Origin: Nitrosomonas nitrosa
Lineage (GTDB): Bacteria > Pseudomonadota > Gammaproteobacteria > Burkholderiales > Nitrosomonadaceae
Direction of reading: 5' to 3'
Assembly: GCF_003051105.1 (NCBI RefSeq)
Contig: NZ_QAOO01000007.1
Location: 96,462 to 160,461 of the forward strand
Length of the DNA stretch: 64,000 nt
In this document: positions 57,262 to 64,000 of the stretch, one piece after another
Position numbering within the stretch: the stretch's first letter is position 1
Layout of the letters: each line of letters opens with the position of its first letter
Made by a program: the position numbers and the translations under genes
The notes under the pieces: generated by a model
The model's database searches: none
The model's input: only the letters and a program-made list of their open reading frames with translations
Told to the model about the DNA's origin: nothing

Positions 57262-57583
57262 CTAATTCTTCCCTCATGCCTCGTGAAGAAGTCCCAGTAC
57301 CCGCTCCTGGATTCCCGTTGTTAATTTAGTAGCAAAAATGTCCATTTTGCGATCACGATTCAAACTTCGTTTTTAAGTTTTGGTAGCATTCTTAAAAAAT
57401 CATAGGGAGCGCTCTAAGCGCAGAGATGTAACATATCAAAGAGATAGGTAGTGAGCGCCCGGCTATCCAACCCAGTGATTGAAATCCGTAGTAGATTTAT
57501 TCACAACCTCTTAGTAGACGCATGTTCACACGCTCTGAGATAATGACGATCCTGTTTCATAGCACAACCCAACTTGATACGCC
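57262..57583. other. ileS upstream region
   Basis: A 322-bp gap after the MITE-like element. It must contain the ileS promoter if the element blocks read-through from ribF. I see no T-box and no attenuator-like structure, and no supported frame. Confidence 0.4.
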
Positions 57584-60400
57584 ATGACCGATTATAAAAA
57601 GACACTCAATTTGCCCGACACGCCCTTTCCGATGCGCGGTGATCTTGCTAAACGGGAGCCGGGGATGCTCAAAGCTTGGCATGAAAAACAGCTTTATGAA
57701 AAAATTCGCGCCACTTGCCATGGTCGCCCCAAATTCATCTTGCATGATGGCCCTCCCTACGCCAATGGAGATATTCACATTGGCCATGCTGTCAATAAAA
57801 TTCTCAAGGACATCATCATCAAGAGTAAAACCCTGGCGGGCTTTGATGCCCCCTATGTTCCAGGTTGGGATTGTCATGGGTTACCTATTGAACACCAAAT
57901 CGAGAAAAAATATGGCAAGCGCCTGCCAGCAGAGCAAGTGCGTGAACTTTGCCGTACTTTCGCCCAGGAACAAGTCGAGCGGCAAAAAGCTGATTTCATC
58001 CGTTTAGGTGTATTAGCTGACTGGGAACACCCTTATCTCACCATGAATTATCAGACCGAAGCAGATATTATTCGGGCACTTGGCAAAATATACGAAAATG
58101 GCTATCTCTATCAAGGGCAAAAACCAGTCAACTGGTGCATTGATTGTGGTTCAGCTTTAGCAGAAGCTGAAGTCGACTATGAAAACAAAACTTCGCCAGC
58201 TATCGATGTTGGCTTTGCAGTTGTTCACGACCCTGATGCCACCCACCCACTCGCTAAACCCTTCGCAATATCGATACCTGAAAACAAAACGGCCTTTGTG
58301 GTTATCTGGACAACAACCCCCTGGACCCTGCCCGCCAACCAAGCTGTGTGCGTCCATCCAGATTTTGATTATGAATTGGTCAACACCCAAAGAGGATTAT
58401 TGATTCTAGCAGCTGGACTCAAGCAAGCCTGTTTGACTCGCTACCATATTTCCGGTGAAACATTGGCAACCTGCAAAGGGCATGACTTGGAACATCTCCA
58501 GCTTCATCATCCGTTCGATGCGCGCACGGTCAGCATCATTTGTGGTAAACATGTCACGTTGGAAGCTGGCACGGGTTTAGTCCATACCGCACCGGCACAT
58601 GGTCTGGATGATTATTTTATTGGTCAACAATATGGGTTAGCCAGCGACAGCCCAGTCAATGGGGAGGGTAAATTCATTGATACCACTCCGCTCGTAGGCG
58701 GATTGTTTGTCTGGAAAGCAAATGATGTCATCATCGATGCATTAAGTGCTAGCCAGCACTTGTTGTATGTAGAAAAAATAGAACATAGTTATCCGCATTG
58801 CTGGCGACACAAAACACCGATCATTTTCCGTTCCACCCCACAGTGGTTTATTGGTATGAATGCATTGCACAGCGGAGATTCTTCCAAAAAAGGCGCGTCG
58901 CTGCGTGAACTTGCCAAGAAAGCCGTTGATGCAACAACGTTCTTTCCCGCTTGGGGGCGTGCACGATTGGAAGCGATGATCAAAAATCGCCCAGATTGGT
59001 GTATCTCACGCCAGCGTAACTGGGGCGTACCCATGACCTTCTTTATCCACAAAGAAACACAAACACTCCACCCCCGCACACCGGCATTGTTGGAAGCCGT
59101 TGCCTGCGAGGTAGAAAAACAGGGTATCGAAGCATGGTTCAAGCTCGAGACTACCACCTTATTGGGGAAAGAAGCTGACCATTATCATAAGCTAAGCGAT
59201 ACACTCGATGTCTGGTTCGATTCAGGCACGACTCATGCCACTGTACTCAAAAATGATTCTCAACTTAGTCATCCTGCCGATCTCTATCTTGAAGGCTCCG
59301 ATCAGCATCGCGGTTGGTTTCAATCCTCGCTGTTGACAGGCTGCGCCATGGATGGACGCGCCCCCTATCATGCTTTACTCACTCATGGCTTCGTCGTGGA
59401 TGGTCAAGGTCACAAAATGAGTAAATCCAAGGGTAACGTAATTGCACCGCAGAAAATCGTCGATACCTTGGGAGCGGACATCTTGCGCCTTTGGGTGGCT
59501 TCGACTGACTACTCCGGTGAGCTATTCATTTCCGATGAAATCCTCAAACGCATTGTTGAAACCTATCGACGTATCCGTAATACCTTGCGCTTTCTATTAG
59601 CCAATCTAGCTGACTTTAGTCCCAAGACAGACAGTTTGCCGATGGAGAATTGGTTAGAAATCGATCAATATATGCTCGCCCATACTCAAGAGCTGCAAAA
59701 TCATGTCACGGCACTTTACCAACGCTATGAATTCCATCAAATCGTGCATACTTTGCATAACTTCTGCTCCGAAGATTTAGGTGGATTCTATTTGGATATC
59801 CTGAAAGATAGGCTGTATACCACCGCAGCACAAAGCAAAGCACGCCGCTCAGCGCAGAGTGCGTTATACCATATCACCCATAGCCTAGTCCGTTTGTTTG
59901 CCCCCATTCTCAGCTTCACTGCTGAAGAAGCCTGGGAACAGTTGGCAGCTGTTCCAGATGACAGCGTGTTTCTGCACACATGGCATCGTTTACCTTCCCA
60001 TCAATCGACTGAGGAAGTCTCTAAACTGATATCCCGCTGGAATCGGCTGCGTCAACTGCGTTCGCACGTACAAAAAAAACTGGAAGAGGCACGTACGCAA
60101 GGACTCATTGGTTCATCTTTGGCGGCTAATATTACAATTTGTACAACTGCAGAGAATTACACATTGCTGAGTTCACTTGGAGAAGATCTACGCTTCGTCA
60201 TGATTACTTCCGAAGTTCATTTGCAAGAAATATCTTCTGAATCAGATGAAAACATTTTGGTGACAGCAAGCCCCCATGCTAAATGTGAGCGCTGTTGGCA
60301 CTATCGAAAAGATGTTGGTAGTGATGTCAACCACCCAACACTGTGCAGTCGATGCCTTTCAAATTTATATGGAGCTGGAGAGCAGCGCCATCATGCCTAA
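57584..60400 (+). CDS. ileS: Isoleucyl-tRNA synthetase
   Basis: A 938-residue class I synthetase that charges tRNA-Ile and edits valine. The HIGH motif appears as [15 protein letters not shown], the KMSKS motif as [11 protein letters not shown], and the CP1 editing domain between them includes [16 protein letters not shown]-terminal zinc finger is intact ([12 protein letters not shown] then LCSRC). Length is normal for the bacterial type. It sits between ribF and lspA, a common arrangement. Confidence 0.97.
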   Translation: MTDYKKTLNLPDTPFPMRGDLAKREPGMLKAWHEKQLYEKIRATCHGRPKFILHDGPPYANGDIHIGHAVNKILKDIIIKSKTLAGFDAPYVPGWDCHGLPIEHQIEKKYGKRLPAEQVRELCRTFAQEQVERQKADFIRLGVLADWEHPYLTMNYQTEADIIRALGKIYENGYLYQGQKPVNWCIDCGSALAEAEVDYENKTSPAIDVGFAVVHDPDATHPLAKPFAISIPENKTAFVVIWTTTPWTLPANQAVCVHPDFDYELVNTQRGLLILAAGLKQACLTRYHISGETLATCKGHDLEHLQLHHPFDARTVSIICGKHVTLEAGTGLVHTAPAHGLDDYFIGQQYGLASDSPVNGEGKFIDTTPLVGGLFVWKANDVIIDALSASQHLLYVEKIEHSYPHCWRHKTPIIFRSTPQWFIGMNALHSGDSSKKGASLRELAKKAVDATTFFPAWGRARLEAMIKNRPDWCISRQRNWGVPMTFFIHKETQTLHPRTPALLEAVACEVEKQGIEAWFKLETTTLLGKEADHYHKLSDTLDVWFDSGTTHATVLKNDSQLSHPADLYLEGSDQHRGWFQSSLLTGCAMDGRAPYHALLTHGFVVDGQGHKMSKSKGNVIAPQKIVDTLGADILRLWVASTDYSGELFISDEILKRIVETYRRIRNTLRFLLANLADFSPKTDSLPMENWLEIDQYMLAHTQELQNHVTALYQRYEFHQIVHTLHNFCSEDLGGFYLDILKDRLYTTAAQSKARRSAQSALYHITHSLVRLFAPILSFTAEEAWEQLAAVPDDSVFLHTWHRLPSHQSTEEVSKLISRWNRLRQLRSHVQKKLEEARTQGLIGSSLAANITICTTAENYTLLSSLGEDLRFVMITSEVHLQEISSESDENILVTASPHAKCERCWHYRKDVGSDVNHPTLCSRCLSNLYGAGEQRHHA

Positions 60401-60505
60401 GGAAACCCATGTCAGTATCTCTACTCATAGGCCATAACATTAAGATGAATGCGCCGATCCTTATCTCCATCTTTCTAATCCAATGACAATCACGACAACT
60501 CAGTT

Positions 60506-60976
60506 ATGAAACTTTCACATTGCCTGGTAATTGCATTCATCGTTCTGGTCATAGATCTAGCTACAAAATACTGGGTTGAATCCAGTTTGAATTATGGTCA
60601 GCAGATTCCAATCACTTCCTTTTTTAATTTGGTACTTACTTATAATGCTGGCGCAGCCTTCAGCTTTCTGAGTGATGCATCAGGCTGGCAACGTTGGTTC
60701 CTGAGCGGTATCGCGCTAACGGCCTCAATTATAATTATCATTTTGCTTCGCAAGTATCCAGAAAACACGCTGTTCTGTCTTGCGCTGAGTTTGGTATTGG
60801 GCGGAGCACTTGGGAATCTATGGGATCGCATCACGCTTGGACACGTCGTTGATTTTCTGGATTTTTATATCGGCAACTATCACTGGCCGGCTTTTAATAT
60901 CGCCGATTCAGCCATTTTTATTGGTGCAATATTACTGATTGTTGATAGTTTCCGAACTAATAAAAACCAAAAATAA
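60506..60976 (+). CDS. lspA: Lipoprotein signal peptidase (signal peptidase II)
   Basis: A 156-residue inner-membrane aspartyl protease with four helices that cleaves prolipoproteins after lipid attachment. The catalytic aspartates lie in GHVVDFLDFYI and FNIADSAIFIGA, and LGGALGNLWDRI is the family motif. It acts on the lipoproteins encoded elsewhere in this window, such as MltA and the DUF2959 protein. The expected downstream genes fkpB and ispH are absent; a DUF2007 gene follows after 104 bp. Confidence 0.95.
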   Translation: MKLSHCLVIAFIVLVIDLATKYWVESSLNYGQQIPITSFFNLVLTYNAGAAFSFLSDASGWQRWFLSGIALTASIIIIILLRKYPENTLFCLALSLVLGGALGNLWDRITLGHVVDFLDFYIGNYHWPAFNIADSAIFIGAILLIVDSFRTNKNQK

Positions 60977-61080
60977 CTAAAAAAAGAGAATAGCTCGATT
61001 ATTAACTTCCACCCATTTCGGTGATGCAATCAAGCTCATTTGGTTTATTTGCCCATGCATTGGTGAATTAGCAAAAAGGC

Positions 61081-61422
61081 ATGAAAAAGCTCTATACTGC
61101 CAATAATCTAATCGAAGCACAATTAATTATCAATCTGCTTGGACAAGCTTACGTACCCGCAAAGTTATTTAATATCCATGCTCAGGGGGCAGTAGGCGAG
61201 TTACCATTCACGCATGCCTACCCTGAAATATGGATTATGCATGACGATGATCTCGAAAAAGCGCAGGCTGTTATTCACATCTACGAAAACTCACCGATCG
61301 AGGAAGGTTATGTATATTGCCCTGCATGCAACGAACAGAATCCGCGAAATTTCCAATTATGCTGGCAGTGTGGAGAGGGGCTGGAAGTCGTGCATTTAAA
61401 ATTAGAGGGTAAGCTTGATTAA
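61081..61422 (+). CDS. DUF2007 protein with zinc-ribbon tail
   Basis: A 113-residue protein with the DUF2007 (putative signal-transducing protein) core, MKKLYTANNLIEAQLIINLL followed by YPEIWIMHDDDLEKAQAVI. The C-terminus adds CPACNEQNPRNFQLCWQCG, a four-cysteine zinc ribbon found in some DUF2007 proteins. Function is unknown. Its stop codon overlaps the end of rhlE by 4 nt tail to tail. Confidence 0.82.
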   Translation: MKKLYTANNLIEAQLIINLLGQAYVPAKLFNIHAQGAVGELPFTHAYPEIWIMHDDDLEKAQAVIHIYENSPIEEGYVYCPACNEQNPRNFQLCWQCGEGLEVVHLKLEGKLD

Positions 61423-62873
61423 TCTTGATCCGACTTATTATTGACAATAGGTGGCGCAAATAAAGCAGGAATAGGCTTTTTGTTCGATTTAAAAATTGAG
61501 CGGGAAATATTCTCGGCCACGTCAGCTTTCTTTACTAATGCCATAGGCACGTAAGGCTGGCTAAAGATCGGGTCAACCGGTTGCGAGGATTTATTTCTGC
61601 CATATGTGCCTGGGTGTGATCTCGCGATTTTACCACTTCGTTTATCAATACCGGTTTTATTGAATGTTGCTTTATCATCAGATCGTTTGCGGTCATTAGC
61701 TCTTGGCAAACCACCTTCTCCAACTTCAAATCCTCCTACATTTTTCACAATCAGCTTTGTCTTAAGCAGCTTCTCAATACCTGCGAGAAATTCTTTTTCA
61801 TTGTTGCTCACCAATGAAATAGCATTACCTTTACTTCCTGCCCTTCCGGTTCGTCCAATTCGATGAATGTAATCTTCTGGAACAGTTGGCAGTTCAAAAT
61901 TAATCACATAGGCGAGATTTTCTATATCCAATCCACGTGCAGCCACATCGGTTGCGACTAGCACCTGAATTTTACCTTCCTTGAATTCATTCAGTGCCTG
62001 AGTACGTTGCTGCTGGTTTTTATCTCCATGAATTGCCGTTGCTGAAATCTTAGACTGCGTAAGCTGCTTGACCAAACGATCTGCACCCTGTTTGGTTCTA
62101 ACAAACACCAGCACTTGTTTCAAATCATTTTGTTGAATAAGCTGCACCAGCAGTTCGTGTTTTCGTTCAGCAGCCACGATATGGACAACATGGGAAATTG
62201 ATTCATTGATAGCATTCCGTTTTGCTGCTTCGACTAAAATGGGTTGCTTCAGCAATTTATCTGCAAGTTGTTTGATTTCTTCAGAAAACGTTGCCGAGAA
62301 AATCAAACTTTGCCGCTGAGGAGGGAGTTGCATGAGAATACGCTTAATGTCCGGCAAAAAACCCATATCAAGCATTCGGTCTGCTTCATCGAGCACTAAA
62401 ATTGCCACATTAGAGAGATTGACCGTTTTCTGTTCAAGATGGTCAAGCAAGCGACCTGGCGTCGCCACCAGTATTTCTACACCTGCACGTAAGTCTTTGA
62501 TCTGAGGATCAATACTAACGCCACCAAAAATAACAGTACTTCTCAATTGCGTGTATTTTGCATAGTTCTTTACATTATCATGTATCTGCGTAGCAAGTTC
62601 ACGCGTTGGCGCGAGTATCAATGCTCGGATAGGGTGTTTTGCGGGTGACGTACTTGAATTCTCGTAGGGCTGTAAGCGATGCAACAGCGGTAACGTGAAA
62701 CTGGCAGTTTTACCCGTGCCTGTTTCAGCGCTGCCCATGATATCTTTGCCTGCAAGTATATGCGGGATAACCTGGCTTTGGATAGGCGTCGGTTTGATAT
62801 AACCTTGATCGGTTATTGCCCGAAGAAGTTGTTCTGATAAGTTTAACTGATCAAATGTAGTGCCATGACTCAT
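61419..62873 (-). CDS. rhlE: DEAD-box ATP-dependent RNA helicase RhlE
   Basis: A 484-residue DEAD-box helicase. Motifs in order: Q motif YIKPTPIQSQVIP, Walker A SAETGTGKTASF, Ib, DEAD in LVLDEADRMLDMGFLP, SAT in IFSATFSEEIK, and the C-terminal HRIGRTGRAG. The tail beyond residue 390 is basic and Lys/Ser-rich, as in RhlE. It unwinds RNA duplexes and affects ribosome maturation; in cold or low-energy states it is often induced. It converges with the DUF2007 gene. Confidence 0.93.
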   Translation of the reverse strand: MSHGTTFDQLNLSEQLLRAITDQGYIKPTPIQSQVIPHILAGKDIMGSAETGTGKTASFTLPLLHRLQPYENSSTSPAKHPIRALILAPTRELATQIHDNVKNYAKYTQLRSTVIFGGVSIDPQIKDLRAGVEILVATPGRLLDHLEQKTVNLSNVAILVLDEADRMLDMGFLPDIKRILMQLPPQRQSLIFSATFSEEIKQLADKLLKQPILVEAAKRNAINESISHVVHIVAAERKHELLVQLIQQNDLKQVLVFVRTKQGADRLVKQLTQSKISATAIHGDKNQQQRTQALNEFKEGKIQVLVATDVAARGLDIENLAYVINFELPTVPEDYIHRIGRTGRAGSKGNAISLVSNNEKEFLAGIEKLLKTKLIVKNVGGFEVGEGGLPRANDRKRSDDKATFNKTGIDKRSGKIARSHPGTYGRNKSSQPVDPIFSQPYVPMALVKKADVAENISRSIFKSNKKPIPALFAPPIVNNKSDQD

Positions 62874-62914
62874 AAGTTGTTCAGTCTCATTGACTGGGTT
62901 TAAATATTTTTCGA

Positions 62915-63706
62915 TTACTTTGTCTCCTGTTGAATAGTCCGTTTAGTTTTATCGAATCTCAACCATTCGCTGAATTTATTCATTGCATTTAGAACGATGG
63001 GAGCACCGCCAATAGCGACTGCATCAACGAGGCAATACCAAGCAGCCACGCCACTTGGCGGGTTTCCCTGGGATAGCCCGAATATCGGTTCAAGTTTTGC
63101 CCAGTACCATGTTCCGGCTGCCGTGCCGATCAATTCCAGCCAGGTTGTTATAAAGAAAGCTGCCAAGTAGACCATGGGCGATCTACCTTTGAATAGATAG
63201 ATAAGGAACACGCAAAAAAGGATAGCACCTACCTGATCACCTTGCTCGGGTAGGCCACTAATCCCCCAAAGTGACCACAACCCACAAACGATTACGACAA
63301 ATGCTGCAATTTTCCTGGCATACCGAAGAAAGAAACCTGATCTCGCAAGCGCAACAGCGGTTAAATAAACCATTCCATGGCCTGGTGGAACATATAAGGG
63401 TACGTTTTCAAAACGATAGGTATACCCCCCCATATAAACTGAAGCAAAATGCTCACCTGCTGTCGCAAATGCGACTGCAATTGCCACTTGAATTCTGATT
63501 TCCTTATTTTCGCCAACTAACAACCCAATCAGGAATATCCAGGCAATAACGCCTAATATATTTTGTATGGTCAAGCTAGCATGTGCGTCAATGACAAGGC
63601 TTACCGCAACACAAAAAAATGTGAACCCCGCAATAAAATAATCGCGTTTCCTATGAACATAAGCGACATCAGGTGCTGGAAAATAACGAAGCATTCTCTT
63701 ACTCAC
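62915..63706 (-). CDS. Hypothetical polytopic membrane protein
   Basis: A 263-residue integral membrane protein with about eight helices, family not recognised. Conserved-looking polar positions are ATAGEHFASVYMGGYTYRFE and VPPGHGMVYLTAVALARSGF, with His residues that may bind a cofactor or metal, and WLELIGTAAGTWYWAKLEPI in the C-terminal part. Such a motif set is reminiscent of carotenoid- or heme-associated membrane proteins, but this is a weak impression. It is 41 bp upstream of rhlE on the same strand and might share its transcript. Confidence 0.7.
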   Translation of the reverse strand: MSKRMLRYFPAPDVAYVHRKRDYFIAGFTFFCVAVSLVIDAHASLTIQNILGVIAWIFLIGLLVGENKEIRIQVAIAVAFATAGEHFASVYMGGYTYRFENVPLYVPPGHGMVYLTAVALARSGFFLRYARKIAAFVVIVCGLWSLWGISGLPEQGDQVGAILFCVFLIYLFKGRSPMVYLAAFFITTWLELIGTAAGTWYWAKLEPIFGLSQGNPPSGVAAWYCLVDAVAIGGAPIVLNAMNKFSEWLRFDKTKRTIQQETK

Positions 63707-63838
63707 TGAGATAAAAGCTCACCAATTCAGACGAGCATTGCAGTTTCTTTGTACCTCTCGCCCATAGCTATAACATGTACAAAGCACTTTAACCTTCTAC
63801 TCTCTTTTGAGAAATAACGATAGAAGCGGGATGAATAC

Positions 63839-63870
63839 TGCCTGGAGAAATCGGCTTCTTTCTCCAGGCA
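63839..63870 (-). terminator. Hairpin downstream of the partial gene at the window edge
   Basis: TGCCTGGAGAAA and TTTCTCCAGGCA form a perfect 12-bp stem with an 8-nt loop 31 bp after the stop of the partial gene on the minus strand. The U-tract is weak. Confidence 0.6.
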
Positions 63871-63901
63871 AAGCATGAAAAATGAGTATGAAGCAAGTGA
63901 T

Positions 63902-64000
63902 TTACTCTTTTCCTTTTTTGTCGTCTTTTTCAGCTACTTTGGCATTCGCCTGAAATTCGTCGTGGAATTTGAATTTAGGTTCACCTACAAAGACACCATC
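63902..64000 (-). CDS. C-terminal 32 residues of an unidentified gene (cut by window edge)
   Basis: The minus strand is open from the window edge to a TAA at 63902-63904. The visible tail is DGVFVGEPKFKFHDEFQANA followed by KVAEKDDKKGKE, a charged, lysine-rich end. A hairpin follows the stop. The product cannot be named from this fragment. Confidence 0.55.
   Translation of the reverse strand, partial: DGVFVGEPKFKFHDEFQANAKVAEKDDKKGKE

Noticed and set aside
1..64000. Impression that CGATCG/ATCGAT words are frequent, as in HIP1-like palindromes
   Set aside because: Not counted; the excess may come from Asp, Ile and Arg codon usage. A word-count test against a Markov background would decide.

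Overview
The window looks like a chromosomal segment of a betaproteobacterium, most plausibly a Nitrosomonas-type ammonia oxidiser. This rests on protein style and gene order (xseB-ispA-dxs-folE2, ubiH-type monooxygenase with dsbC, ribF-ileS-lspA, pepA-holC-valS) and moderate GC judged by eye; no ammonia-oxidation gene is present to prove it. Nearly all of the sequence is core chromosome. I see no prophage, no intact insertion sequence, no rRNA and no CRISPR array. One tRNA gene, with anticodon CAT, is present.

Layout. 1-10.5 kb: valS (cut by the window edge), a hypothetical gene, holC and pepA on the minus strand; serB facing away from pepA; then cysM, a ComEA-like protein, an MFS carrier and a DegS-like protease on the minus strand, and a Nif3-family protein. 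10.4-20.3 kb: mltA, dsbC, a UbiH-family monooxygenase, the tRNA, murJ, and the folE2/dxs/ispA/xseB group for folate and isoprenoid precursors. Two tiny membrane-peptide genes (36 and 24 codons) lie in gaps. 20.9-29.8 kb: a membrane-protein gene, then a tightly packed plus-strand run of eight genes: GNAT-like protein, NTP transferase, LptF, LptG, CDP-alcohol phosphatidyltransferase fused to a degenerate NTP-transferase-like domain, lipid kinase, Tam41-like nucleotidyltransferase, and a DUF2959 lipoprotein. 30-43.7 kb: chrA, a membrane protein, lon, a Gdx/SugE-type SMR exporter, an isoprenylcysteine-methyltransferase-like protein, two DUF4124 proteins, glnA, an SLC13-type carrier, hslR, a porin and a HerA-like ATPase. 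44-50.7 kb: an OppC-type permease and a fused OppD-OppF ATPase without the usual partners, prfC, two cell-envelope proteins and a small CPVC thiol protein. 50.8-64 kb: a CHASE-GGDEF-EAL protein, NAD-malic enzyme, group III truncated haemoglobin, ribF, ileS, lspA, a DUF2007 protein, rhlE, a multi-spanning membrane protein and the 3' end of an unidentified gene.

The strongest candidate for an undescribed system is the 21.6-29.8 kb run. Its parts are what would be expected for activating a polar head group with CTP, making or recycling phosphatidate and CDP-diacylglycerol, joining the two in the membrane, and possibly exporting a lipid through the LptFG-type permeases. This is inference from family membership and operon packing; the lipid and head group are not known. 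The most interesting non-coding structures are a roughly 154-bp palindromic MITE-like element inserted exactly at the ribF stop codon and a pair of related intergenic repeats at 14.6 and 20.7 kb, one of which abuts the murJ start.
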